From: a virus
IMG/VR virus record: IMGVR_UViG_3300000956_000044
Span: 1 to 42,826 of that record
DNA: 42,826 nt
Reading direction: 5' to 3' (one strand)
Made by a program: the position numbers and the translations under genes. Shown one piece after another: positions 31,468-38,285 of this stretch. Position 1 is the first letter of the stretch, and every line of letters begins with the position of its first letter. The notes under the pieces were generated by a model. That model was given only the letters and a program-made list of their open reading frames with translations, searched no databases and was not told the DNA's origin.

Positions 31468-31794
31468 TTACTTGCGGGATTTCTTCGATTTCGCCATCTG
31501 TGTAATGGCGGTAAACATTGCTTTCTTTTCGGCTTCGTCGAGCTGCATAAATGCCTGGGCGAGGGTGATTGCTTCCTTGTCCAGGGTCTCGATTTCTTCC
31601 GTGCCAAATTGGAGCCATGCCGGGCTTCTCTCCAAAGCCTTAGCGATGGACCCTATTTTTTTAGGTCTCTTTATCATCCCAGCCTCTATTTGTTGGATTG
31701 TCTGCTGGGATACCCCTGACATGCGGGCTAGGTCTTCCTGACGCAAACCTTTTTCTTCCCTGGCAAACCTAAGTCTCTTTGCAAGCGAATCCAT
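31468..31794 (-). CDS. prophage repressor, short CI-like HTH protein
   Basis: I chose ATG 31794, which follows AGAAAGGATAAAA. The 108-residue protein has a lambda-repressor-type HTH: LAKRLRFAREEKGLRQEDLARMSGVSQQTIQQIEAG (about 4-39), then a basic linker and an all-helical C-terminus (LDKEAITLAQAFMQLDEAEKKAM), probably for dimerisation. There is no S24/LexA-like self-cleavage domain (about 200 or more residues would be expected), so induction is unlikely to work by direct RecA-stimulated cleavage. It is divergent from cro with the right operators between. Confidence 0.88.
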   Translation of the reverse strand: MDSLAKRLRFAREEKGLRQEDLARMSGVSQQTIQQIEAGMIKRPKKIGSIAKALERSPAWLQFGTEEIETLDKEAITLAQAFMQLDEAEKKAMFTAITQMAKSKKSRK

Positions 31795-31831
31795 TTTTAT
31801 CCTTTCTTGGGCCTCTCTACAAGGTGTCCCA

Positions 31832-31860
31832 AAGGTACGTTTATTTTTCTTGTAATTCAA
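31832..31860 (-). promoter_or_regulatory. candidate repressor maintenance promoter (PRM-like)
   Basis: On the minus strand TTGAAT (31860-31855), a 17-base spacer and TACCTT (31837-31832) point to the repressor gene. The spacer holds the outer right-operator site (31839-31853). The boxes are weak, as expected for a promoter needing activation by bound repressor. The leader would be about 30 bases and contain AGAAAGGAT. Confidence 0.45.
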
Positions 31861-31897
31861 ACACATAAAAATTGTTGACTGGACAAGTTTTTCTTGT
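31839..31897. promoter_or_regulatory. right operator cluster (three sites, 22-base spacing)
   Basis: A perfect site lies at 31883-31897 (ACAAG TTTTT CTTGT). A degenerate site lies at 31861-31875 (ACACA TAAAA ATTGT). A half-site lies on the minus strand at 31839-31853 (ACAAG AAAAA TAAAC). Their centres (31890, 31868, 31846) are exactly 22 bases apart, about two helical turns, as in a lambda-type tripartite operator. The first occupies the spacer of the cro promoter, the third the spacer of the proposed PRM. Confidence 0.75.
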
Positions 31898-31902
31898 ATC
31901 AT
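31875..31902 (+). promoter_or_regulatory. rightward early promoter (PR-like)
   Basis: TTGACT (31875-31880), 16-base spacer, TATCAT (31897-31902). The operator palindrome starts 2 bases after the -35 and ends on the first base of the -10, exactly the same geometry as in the leftward promoter. The cro ATG is at 31912, so the transcript would have an untranslated leader of only a few bases at most. Confidence 0.85.
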
Positions 31903-31911
31903 TACGGGTAT

Positions 31912-32118
31912 ATGAAAGGCAGCAAGAAAGCTCTCAAAGCGTTAGTCGAACATTTCGGTTCTCAGAAGATCGCCGCCAAGGAATTCGATTGCACACAGCA
32001 AGCGATAGCCGAGTGGTTCAAGAACGGGATTCCCGTGGATCGCGCCGTGGAAGCGGAGCGCAAAACGAACCGCCTTGTAACCAAGGAACAGCTCCGACCG
32101 GATGTGTTTCGCGCATGA
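31912..32118 (+). CDS. cro: Cro-like repressor, YdaS-type HTH
   Basis: I use ATG 31912, because upstream in-frame TTG codons lie inside the promoter. The 68-residue protein reads ALVEHFGSQKIAAKEFDCTQQAIAEWFKNGIPVDRAVEAE and ends TKEQLRPDVF, the pattern of YdaS/Cro proteins of Proteobacteria phages. It should bind the ACAAG/CTTGT sites and turn down repressor and early genes. The near-leaderless mRNA and weak ribosome site suggest initiation at the 5' end. Confidence 0.85.
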   Translation: MKGSKKALKALVEHFGSQKIAAKEFDCTQQAIAEWFKNGIPVDRAVEAERKTNRLVTKEQLRPDVFRA

Positions 32119-32173
32119 CCCATTTCCTCCCGACCCGCCCCATCTCTCCTCCCTTGATGGAAGCGGACTTTGT

Positions 32174-32207
32174 GACCGGTGTGATTTTGCCGCCGGTCTA
32201 TTTTTTT
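32174..32207 (+). terminator. intrinsic terminator between cro and the CII-like gene
   Basis: GACCGG (32174-32179) pairs with CCGGTC (32193-32198), extendable by a T-G and a G-C pair, and is followed by TATTTTTTT (to 32207). It lies 56 bases after the cro stop, in the place of lambda tR1, so rightward early expression beyond cro should be partly terminated unless antitermination acts. No N-like gene is recognised. Confidence 0.78.
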
Positions 32208-32231
32208 ACCTCTTTTCGGACCTGAAACGAC

Positions 32232-32606
32232 ATGAAACAAGCTTCCAGGTCATTACAGGTAGAGCTGCAACTACAGCCAGGATTGGTGGATCAGTTCCCC
32301 GATTTCCGTGACGTAGTGAAGGCGTCCGTCTACTCATGCGGTAGGGCGTTTAAGTCCATCGCCGCTGATATGGACATGTCGGTATCGGAGTTGTCGAGAA
32401 AGCTGAACGACAACCCGAGCGATCCCGTTAACTTCCCGCTGCACAGACTCCCCGAGCTGATTAAAGCCACGAGCGACATGCGCCCGATTTACTGGCTGGT
32501 CGAAAAGTTCATGGAGGACGCGGAGACGAAACGTAAGAGGGCGATATTGGAATTGTCGGCCGCACTTCCACAGATCATGCAGCTAGTGAAGGAAGCACAG
32601 AAGTGA
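32232..32606 (+). CDS. CII-like phage regulatory protein
   Basis: The 124-residue protein has a helix-turn-helix (RAFKSIAADMDMSVSELSRKL, about 38-58) followed by PVNFPLHRLPELIKATSDMRPIYWLVEKF, the pattern of Phage_CP76/CII-like regulators. It is located after cro and a terminator, where CII sits in lambdoid phages. It may activate repressor and integrase promoters, or act as a YdaT-like companion of the YdaS-type Cro. The ribosome site is weak. Confidence 0.7.
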   Translation: MKQASRSLQVELQLQPGLVDQFPDFRDVVKASVYSCGRAFKSIAADMDMSVSELSRKLNDNPSDPVNFPLHRLPELIKATSDMRPIYWLVEKFMEDAETKRKRAILELSAALPQIMQLVKEAQK

Positions 32607-32631
32607 AACGCCTCGAACAACTGGAAGCGAA

Positions 32632-32817
32632 ATGATTCACCCAATGTGCATTTTGAAGTTCATCTACCGATCAGCGACGGTAGGCGCATGGGTAAGCGGC
32701 CACGACTACGTGACGAGCAAGGACAAAACGCCGAAGAACGTTCACGTTCTTGAGTGCGAGAAGTGCGGCCACGTAAGCGTGGTGTGGTCTTGGGATTCTT
32801 TGGAGCACCACAAGTGA
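32632..32817 (+). CDS. small hypothetical protein with CX2C
   Basis: The 61-residue product from ATG 32632 (GGAAG upstream) contains HVLECEKCGHVSVVW, half of a zinc-ribbon-like site, plus an aromatic-rich N-terminal part. It ends just before the 0.5-kb gene-free stretch. The function is unknown. Confidence 0.55.
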   Translation: MIHPMCILKFIYRSATVGAWVSGHDYVTSKDKTPKNVHVLECEKCGHVSVVWSWDSLEHHK

Positions 32818-33324
32818 AAGGTTATGGAGCGAATAGCGTGTAAGTCGATGGTGAAAACCATTGCGTCGAAAACGTAGGGAGTGAAAGGCTTCCAGCTCAT
32901 GCCAGTTACTCAGTAAAGCAGTGAGGTAAAGAGTTTGCGGCCCGCGCCTCCCTGTGGCTGCGAGCGTTAAGGACATACTCCGTAAGTTCGCCGTTTGGCG
33001 CAGGACTGGACCTATAAACGACACAAGCATACAGGCGCGGTGTCCGCAAGCAGTAAGCACCAGGAGTGTGTGACTTAGAACATGCATTCTTCGATGGTGT
33101 GAGTGAGTAAGGCCGAAAGCGAGCTGCGGAATGAAGGCATGGACATGCGATGCCCGTCCTAGGGGCTATGCAGCCAGTGGGAATCACACGTTAAACAGAT
33201 TCCATGCTACTGGGCCAGCGCGCCGTAGGTCTTACCAGAGACAGACATAAGTCTCGATATTCGATTATTACAGAATTTAGAAATCAGTACTGTTCGCTAA
33301 CGTACTAAAGAGGATGGGACATTA
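32818..33324 (+). ncRNA. 507-base gene-free, hairpin-rich region; candidate structured RNA and/or origin
   Basis: No convincing ORF occurs on the + strand here, in a genome where most genes overlap. Visible helices include CGATGGT-GAAA-ACCATTG with a GNRA loop (32846-32863), CGCC-GTTT-GGCG (32989-33000), GCGG-TGT-CCGC (33037-33047), GGCAT...ATGCC (33136-33154), GGCT-ATGC-AGCC (33164-33175) and a two-part long stem, CCAGT/ACTGG plus GGAAT/ATTCC (33174-33213). AGGGAG/CTCCCT (about 32876-32952) could close the 5' half. The last 85 bases are AT-rich with AGTAC...GTACT, a possible origin. I cannot assign a known RNA family. Long minus-strand frames here look spurious. Confidence 0.5.
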
Positions 33325-34068
33325 ATGAGCATGCCGTGGTTCCGCATGTATGCAGAATGGGCCAGCGATCCCGTTGTGCAAACTCTTTCCTTCGACGATC
33401 AACGACACCATGCCGTTCTGCTGTGCCTTAAATGCAACGGTACGCTTGATCGCGAGATATCGGATGCCCACCGTGAGCGCATCGTGGTACGCGGCCTTGG
33501 GCTTGATCCTGTGGCTGCTGGTGAGGTTAAGCGACGCCTACTTGAAGTCGGGTTGATAGACGAAAACTGGCAACCGAACGGATGGGACAAGAGGCAATTC
33601 ATCAGCGATGTTTCAACTCAAAGAGTACGTAACTACAGGAATAAAAACAAATCACGAAACGTTTCTGAAACGTCACATGAAACAGTAGGAAACAGTTCCG
33701 GAAACGGACCATATACAGAACAGATACAGAACAGAACAGACACAGAAGATTTACATATTGGTTTCGAATCTTCCTGGAAGCGGTATCCAAAGCGAGCTGG
33801 CAACAACGTCAAGAAGGACGCACTGCGTTGCTGGAACGCAAGACTCAAGGAAGGATTTTCGGAGAAAGAACTTTCTGACGCCATTGATCGTTACCTGATC
33901 TTTTGTCAGCACACCGGAAAGATAGGCACGGAGTTCGTAATGCAGGCTTCTACGTTCTTTGGCCCAAAAGAAAAGTGGAAACAAGACTGGTCTCTCCCAA
34001 AGGAACCCCCAGGAAGAAAGCCAACCGTTCTCGACTACCGCCGCAACCTTGAGTCAAAAATGAAATGA
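33325..34068 (+). CDS. replication initiation protein (lambda O-like position)
   Basis: The 247-residue protein starts MSMPWFRMYAEWASDPVVQTLSFDDQRHHAVLLCLKCNGTL, an N-terminal winged-helix seen in phage replication proteins, followed by a hydrophilic low-complexity linker (about 108-138, RNKNKSRNVSETSHETVGN) and a C-terminal domain SSWKRYPKRAGNNVKKDALRCW (about 150-220). It probably binds the origin and recruits the helicase loader encoded next. GAGGATGGG lies before its ATG. The stop overlaps the ATG of the next gene. Confidence 0.78.
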   Translation: MSMPWFRMYAEWASDPVVQTLSFDDQRHHAVLLCLKCNGTLDREISDAHRERIVVRGLGLDPVAAGEVKRRLLEVGLIDENWQPNGWDKRQFISDVSTQRVRNYRNKNKSRNVSETSHETVGNSSGNGPYTEQIQNRTDTEDLHIGFESSWKRYPKRAGNNVKKDALRCWNARLKEGFSEKELSDAIDRYLIFCQHTGKIGTEFVMQASTFFGPKEKWKQDWSLPKEPPGRKPTVLDYRRNLESKMK

Positions 34069-34565
34069 ACCAAGCCATCCAACAGCACATTGCAAATCAA
34101 TACGGCTGCATCTGGAAAGAGGACCACTACGGAAAATGGTGGTATCGCATGGGTGAGGTCTTCGGAAAGAGCTGGTTCGAGATCAACGGCCCTGAAATGC
34201 CGCAATTGTGGAAAGAGTCGATGGCGCTCAAGTCGTTTCATCGAGCGAAGAAGATCATCGACCACTACTCAACATCGGGCGACACGTTCCCGCCGAACCT
34301 TTCGCAGGTTAATGCGATTGCTCGGACGCTAAAGATTCCAGAAGACCTAGAGCACGACAGGCTACAGCACGAAAAACTCCTTGAGCATGCGCGGGCTGAG
34401 AATCCGGTTCTTCCGCCGCCAAAGGAAGAAAAGCGCGTTCGCTATAAGGGAAACGCATTCCTCCCAGGTGAATCCATGGGCGACTACCTCGCCGCCCAGC
34501 GTAAGAGCGGAATGTCGCCCGATGAATTCGTTAAGCACAGAACCCGGACCGAGGAGTCAGTATGA
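34065..34565 (+). CDS. replication protein P-like (putative helicase loader)
   Basis: The 166-residue protein follows the initiator gene with a 4-base overlap. EMPQLWKESMALKSFHRAKKIIDHYSTSGDTFPPNLSQVNAIARTL (about 45-90) resembles the helical region of lambda P-like proteins. The C-terminal part is extended and basic. It likely brings the host DnaB helicase to the origin. The assignment is based on order and weak similarity. Confidence 0.65.
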   Translation: MNQAIQQHIANQYGCIWKEDHYGKWWYRMGEVFGKSWFEINGPEMPQLWKESMALKSFHRAKKIIDHYSTSGDTFPPNLSQVNAIARTLKIPEDLEHDRLQHEKLLEHARAENPVLPPPKEEKRVRYKGNAFLPGESMGDYLAAQRKSGMSPDEFVKHRTRTEESV

Positions 34566-34831
34566 CAAACGCCGAACGTCTCAATTTTCTTTCAAAAGAA
34601 ATCGACAAGCTCCTCTCCGTCAAAAAACAATCCCGCATTCTCTTGAAAAAGAACGACTACGAATTCGCAGAGAAGCGCGGCCAGATTTGGCTCAACAAAA
34701 ATCCAAACGGCAACCCTCCAACAATGGAAGGTTTCAGTTTCAAGGTAAACGATCACAGGAAAATTGTCGGCCTTATATACAAGGACATTCCTGTTGTTGA
34801 TATTGAATCGGTAAAGATGGGTGCGACATGA
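34562..34831 (+). CDS. hypothetical protein
   Basis: The 89-residue protein has a basic helical first half (RLNFLSKEIDKLLSVKKQSRILLKKNDYEFAEKRG region) and a short beta-rich end (KIVGLIYKDIPVVDIESV). Four-base overlaps on both sides. It is not recognised. Confidence 0.58.
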   Translation: MTNAERLNFLSKEIDKLLSVKKQSRILLKKNDYEFAEKRGQIWLNKNPNGNPPTMEGFSFKVNDHRKIVGLIYKDIPVVDIESVKMGAT

Positions 34832-35034
34832 CCTTCCAAACCTCCTACGCCAAATTACTCGCCGATCCTGAATACGGACATATCAAGAAACGTCGAGAGC
34901 ATGCGAAGCGGATGTACATCGAGGGGATGAGGCGCGCAGTATCGATTGCCAGAGAGTCTGACGGTGAAGGTTATGGCGGTAATGAGAACGCCGTGAAGGA
35001 TATTGAACAAGAAATCGCCGAGGAATCGAAATGA
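34828..35034 (+). CDS. hypothetical helical protein
   Basis: A 68-residue charged helical protein (HIKKRREHAKRMYIEGMRRA; DIEQEIAEESK). Coupled on both sides. No domain is recognised. Confidence 0.58.
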   Translation: MTFQTSYAKLLADPEYGHIKKRREHAKRMYIEGMRRAVSIARESDGEGYGGNENAVKDIEQEIAEESK

Positions 35035-35285
35035 AACCGCAGCTAATCGTCTCAAATGAAATCAAGATAGCTATTGACATTCCCGTTCCAGAGAAACGCA
35101 CAACACATTACCCGTGGGCTGGAATGGATGTAGGTCATTCAATCTTCGTCCCCGGAAGAATCGCCTGCAACATACTTTCCGCTGCGAACGATTGGGCGAA
35201 AAGAAATAGACCTGAATGGAAATTCACATGTAGGACGGTAACGGAGAGCGGGGTTAAGGGCGCGCGGGTTTGGAGGACCGCATGA
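35031..35285 (+). CDS. DUF7303-like small protein
   Basis: The 84-residue product contains HYPWAGMDVGHSIFVPG (about 26-42) and WKFTCRTVTESGVKGARVWR, the pattern of a very common small phage protein (DxGxSFFVP). Its role is unknown; it often sits in replication or recombination operons. Overlaps of 4 bases with both neighbours. Confidence 0.7.
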   Translation: MKPQLIVSNEIKIAIDIPVPEKRTTHYPWAGMDVGHSIFVPGRIACNILSAANDWAKRNRPEWKFTCRTVTESGVKGARVWRTA

Positions 35286-35503
35286 GCAAGCGTGAATTCA
35301 AAATCTGCGAATTCTGCAAAACCAAATTCCACCGAGACGGCGAACGCCAGAACAACTGGAACGCAAAGAGATTCTGTAACCGTGATTGCCAACACAAAGA
35401 CAAGCTACAAGAAAGGAAATTGGAGAGAGCCTTAAGACATGTACCGAAGAAGCTTGGCGTAATTGATTACTGGCTCTATCAACACAAGCCGGTTGGAGGG
35501 TGA
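35282..35503 (+). CDS. small zinc-finger protein
   Basis: From ATG 35282 (ATGA overlap) the 73-residue protein has CEFCKTKF and RFCNRDCQHK, a four-Cys zinc knuckle of the kind found in phage Nin-region proteins and HNH-like fragments, followed by a basic helix. No HNH catalytic His pattern is complete. Probable nucleic-acid binding. Confidence 0.65.
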   Translation: MSKREFKICEFCKTKFHRDGERQNNWNAKRFCNRDCQHKDKLQERKLERALRHVPKKLGVIDYWLYQHKPVGG

Positions 35504-35504
35504 T

Positions 35505-35912
35505 GTGGAAGCCCGCGTAGTCCTTGGAAGTGATGACGCCTTTAAGCGTGCCAAGGACGCATTGGTTTGGCTATGGGAACACAGAGACGGTGACTTGCAT
35601 GAAATCGAAATCAAAGAGTGGAAGAAAAAGCGCAGCACGCAGGCGAATAACTTTTATTGGGGCTGCGTCATCGCGCCACTTGCGGGACACCTTGGCTATA
35701 CGCCTGCCGAAATGCACAACGAGTGTTTGGGCGCTGTCTTCGGATGGAAGACTGTGCGAGGTCTGGATGGACGGGAGCGGCAAATTCCGAATCGCAGAAC
35801 TACGGAACCGGAAAAAATGAGCGTGCAGGATTTCAACCTCTACATCGAGCACTGCATTCGCATCGCAGCAGAGCAAGGCATAACCATCGACCAAAGCGGG
35901 TGGAAATCATGA
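35505..35912 (+). CDS. NinB-like recombination protein
   Basis: I chose GTG 35505 because GGAGGGTGAT precedes it; an ATG at 35463 lies in the previous gene. The 135-residue protein reads KKKRSTQANNFYWGCVIAPLAG and RRTTEPEKMSVQDFNLYIEHCIRIAAEQGI, in the style of NinB/Orf-like proteins that bind single-stranded DNA and help annealing recombinases. This would fit the Bet gene in the leftward operon. Similarity is moderate. Confidence 0.65.
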   Translation: MEARVVLGSDDAFKRAKDALVWLWEHRDGDLHEIEIKEWKKKRSTQANNFYWGCVIAPLAGHLGYTPAEMHNECLGAVFGWKTVRGLDGRERQIPNRRTTEPEKMSVQDFNLYIEHCIRIAAEQGITIDQSGWKS

Positions 35913-36079
35913 GCGGATCGGTTGAATCAGATGAAAGAAGCGCTGAAGTAATGGCAGAGGTTTATCGCTTGGCCATGTTAAGCACTAATCCGTTGCTGAA
36001 GGCGCTCCCCAAGGATCGTGAAATTGAAGTTGATACTGTGGCGCAGAAGATTGCGGAACAAAGCGGGTGGACGAGATGA
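35909..36079 (+). CDS. hypothetical small protein
   Basis: This 56-residue ORF starts at ATG 35909 overlapping the upstream stop and ends over the ATG of the next gene. It is helical and acidic at the start (SVESDERSAEVMAEVYRLAM). No domain is recognised. Confidence 0.58.
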   Translation: MSGSVESDERSAEVMAEVYRLAMLSTNPLLKALPKDREIEVDTVAQKIAEQSGWTR

Positions 36080-36537
36080 GCAAATGTATATGCCCTGAAC
36101 GGTTTACCGGATTTCCTGAAAGCTTACCGGATTGCCCGGTTCACAATCAGCATGTAGAGCAACCGAACATAAATCTTGTGGCTTTCAAAAGAACGCACGT
36201 CATGCTCGGTTTGATCGTTGGAGTGTTATTGCTGATTGCCGTTCTTTTCACAGGCAGAGCAATGGGCACAACTAAAACCATCATCGTTACCAAGCTCCCC
36301 GAATCTCTCGTGTGCCAGCCCTTCAGAACGAAAGAGGATCACGCCGAACAGATCAAGAGGATTAAACAGAGCGGAGCACAAGAAATCATGTTCCAAATGC
36401 TCGGTGCTGCATATGAAGCCCAATCGAGGGGAGAAGGTCAGGTTATTTCATTCTCCAATTACGCGTGCGCCGAAAAGCTAGGGCATATGCAGAGCGCGCG
36501 GGCTAGTACGTATTACTTTGTGAGTTCAAAGAAATGA
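36076..36537 (+). CDS. single-pass membrane protein with N-terminal Cys motif
   Basis: From ATG 36076 (ATGA overlap) the 153-residue protein has a Cys cluster MSKCICPERF...PDCPVH, one membrane helix (VMLGLIVGVLLLIAVLFTG, about 43-61) and an extramembrane C-terminal domain of about 90 residues with two Cys. The cytoplasmic Cys/His cluster could bind zinc. The function is unknown. Confidence 0.65.
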   Translation: MSKCICPERFTGFPESLPDCPVHNQHVEQPNINLVAFKRTHVMLGLIVGVLLLIAVLFTGRAMGTTKTIIVTKLPESLVCQPFRTKEDHAEQIKRIKQSGAQEIMFQMLGAAYEAQSRGEGQVISFSNYACAEKLGHMQSARASTYYFVSSKK

Positions 36538-36722
36538 ACTGTCCACGATGCGGAAGTGTGATGGTAGAGAAACCGCCAACGGTTATTTACCACAGCAATC
36601 CGCCGCAGTGGGATTCCGTCATGTGGTGCGGATGCGGGTATACCGAGAACATGGGCCGTGTTCGCGGTACTACGCAAGAAGAAAGATTGATAGACGACTG
36701 GAAGCGTGCGAACAAGAAATGA
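36534..36722 (+). CDS. zinc-ribbon small protein
   Basis: The 62-residue protein begins MNCPRCGSVMVEK and has MWCGCGYTENMG, a CX2C...CXC zinc-ribbon arrangement. Coupled by 4 bases on each side. Likely a small regulatory or nucleic-acid-binding protein. Confidence 0.65.
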   Translation: MNCPRCGSVMVEKPPTVIYHSNPPQWDSVMWCGCGYTENMGRVRGTTQEERLIDDWKRANKK

Positions 36723-37033
36723 GCGCAGACCCGCAACTAATGCTCGCCTTGAAGGCCCGCGATGAAGGTATCGCAAGGGTTGCGGGGAATAATCAGACGT
36801 TCATCGAATCCGCTCGTTCAATCGCAAGGATGCTATGCAGGCAGCACGGAGAAACAAACGCGGACGAGGTAAGAGCAGAGTGCGAGAAGCGCGGAATTCT
36901 ACCTAGACATCCAAACGCGTTCGGTGCCGTATTCAAGACGAAAGAGTTTTGCGCGGTAGGTGAATATGTATCGCGGAAGGTTAATTCTCACGGAAACAAA
37001 CTTTACAGGTGGGCATTGAGTAATGGACGGTAA
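36719..37033 (+). CDS. hypothetical protein
   Basis: The 104-residue protein starts at ATG 36719 (ATGA overlap); an upstream in-frame start would read through its neighbour. ESARSIARMLCRQHGETNADEVRAECEKRG and HPNAFGAVFKTKEFCAVGEYV resemble a small phage protein family often near NinB/NinG, perhaps a winged helix. The function is unknown. Confidence 0.62.
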   Translation: MSADPQLMLALKARDEGIARVAGNNQTFIESARSIARMLCRQHGETNADEVRAECEKRGILPRHPNAFGAVFKTKEFCAVGEYVSRKVNSHGNKLYRWALSNGR

Positions 37034-37601
37034 TAAATGCCATGCAGAAAACTGCGTCAAAAATCGACACGGCGGCGGTCGTCACTGTTCCATGCATCAG
37101 GCAAGGTTAAGGATATACGGGACGCTTGAGCCAAATTTACGCAAGGTTGATCGTCGACCCGTGTTCGAGAGGATCATGGACAAGGTCGAGATGATTACGG
37201 AGAGCGGTTGCTGGATATTCATGGGAACTGCAACAACCCACGGACGAATACACCAGCACGGCGGGTTACCTTCTGTGCCAGTTCATAGGGCGGTGTGGGA
37301 GCACTTCAATGGGCCAATCCCAAAAGACATGTGCGTTTGCCATAGGTGCGACATTGGTTTTTGCGTAAATCCAAATCACCTGTTTCTAGGCACCGACCTG
37401 GACAACATGAGGGATAAGGTAAAGAAGAACAGGCAAGCGAAAGGCGAGCGCATCGGTAACGCCAAGCTGACTACAGAGAAAGTCATATATATCAAGACAA
37501 GCAAATTATCCGCCTCAAAGATAGCAAAGGAACTTGGAGTTTGTAAAAGCGCAATCAAGGCAGTCCGCCGTGGCGTTAACTGGGCGCATGTAACCGTATG
37601 A
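37023..37601 (+). CDS. free-standing HNH endonuclease
   Basis: The 192-residue protein has the HNH_3-type core VPVHRAVWEHFNGPIPKD with VCHRCDIGFCVNPNHLFLGT (about 87-125: His, then zinc Cys, then N-P-N-H) and a C-terminal DNA-binding repeat KLTTEKVIYIKTSKLSASKIAKELGVCKSAIKAVRRG like NUMOD/HTH segments of homing enzymes. An N-terminal Cys/His cluster (CHAENCVKNRHGGGRHCSMH) may be another zinc site. It looks like a mobile homing-type nuclease inserted in the Nin region; overlaps with neighbours are short. Confidence 0.85.
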   Translation: MDGNKCHAENCVKNRHGGGRHCSMHQARLRIYGTLEPNLRKVDRRPVFERIMDKVEMITESGCWIFMGTATTHGRIHQHGGLPSVPVHRAVWEHFNGPIPKDMCVCHRCDIGFCVNPNHLFLGTDLDNMRDKVKKNRQAKGERIGNAKLTTEKVIYIKTSKLSASKIAKELGVCKSAIKAVRRGVNWAHVTV

Positions 37602-37810
37602 ACCACTCCGACCTAATCACCCGCATATCCGAAGCCGCCCAATACAACATCATAGCGGAGACAGGCTACGTCGTAGACGTTAACGGCAGAACCAAGATGT
37701 TAAACGGTAACGATACGAGACGGTATGCGGGGATGTGTAATCGGATATTGAATGAAATTTTAATGGAGCTTGCGGTTGAAGAAACCAAAGTCACTCAAGA
37801 ATCTAGCTGA
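37598..37810 (+). CDS. hypothetical small protein
   Basis: The 70-residue product (MNHSDLITRISEAAQYNIIAETGYVV, RRYAGMCNRILNEILMELA) overlaps the HNH gene by 4 bases and the NinG gene by 41 bases in another frame. No function is recognised. Confidence 0.55.
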   Translation: MNHSDLITRISEAAQYNIIAETGYVVDVNGRTKMLNGNDTRRYAGMCNRILNEILMELAVEETKVTQESS

Positions 37811-38228
37811 AACCGCATGGAGACTTATGTCTCTATGGGTCAGGCAAAACGAGGCGGACAGTAATGGAAACTGTACCTGTGTTTCATGTGGTCGTTACGG
37901 ACCGTGGAAAGAGTTCGACGCTGGACATTTCATCCACGCCGGCCACGGCGGAAAACAAAACCCTGTCAGTTACGACACCCGTAACGTTCATGCCCAGTGC
38001 GGTAGTTGTAATCGACAGCCGGGTGCAAAACATCGACATCCAGGTACGACAACCATTCGGTACACGCGGTATATGGTTGGACGTTACGGTCCAGAAATCA
38101 TCGATCAACTGGAAGCGATTAAAAGACAGCCTTGGTTCCGTCATAAAGAACTTGAGGAACAGATTGTTTTACTCAAATCGAGATTGTCAGTGCTTGAAAA
38201 GGCCAAAACATGGATCAAGGTCGCATGA
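37770..38228 (+). CDS. NinG/Rap-like recombination endonuclease
   Basis: The 152-residue protein has the NinG pattern: CTCVSCGRYGPWKEFDAGHFIHAGHG (about 34-59), RNVHAQCGSCNRQPGA and YTRYMVGRYGPEIIDQL. Lambda Rap (NinG) is a structure-specific endonuclease that cuts branched recombination intermediates. The start is TTG 37770, or TTG 37776 two codons later, both inside the previous gene. It supports a Bet/NinB/NinG recombination set. Confidence 0.88.
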   Translation: MRLKKPKSLKNLAETAWRLMSLWVRQNEADSNGNCTCVSCGRYGPWKEFDAGHFIHAGHGGKQNPVSYDTRNVHAQCGSCNRQPGAKHRHPGTTTIRYTRYMVGRYGPEIIDQLEAIKRQPWFRHKELEEQIVLLKSRLSVLEKAKTWIKVA

Positions 38229-38285
38229 GGATTCACGTGGAGCCTTCCCAGGCGTGGACATAGACAAGGTACACAAGGAGAAGAA

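Noticed and set aside
32603-32635. A 10-codon frame between the CII-like gene and the next gene
   Set aside because: It has overlapping start and stop but is too short to support; it may only aid translational coupling.
32671-33187. Minus-strand frames of 138 and 93 codons in the gene-free region
   Set aside because: They overlap each other and a + strand gene, lack ribosome sites, face against the operon and give low-complexity, non-family sequence; more likely the antisense of a structured RNA.
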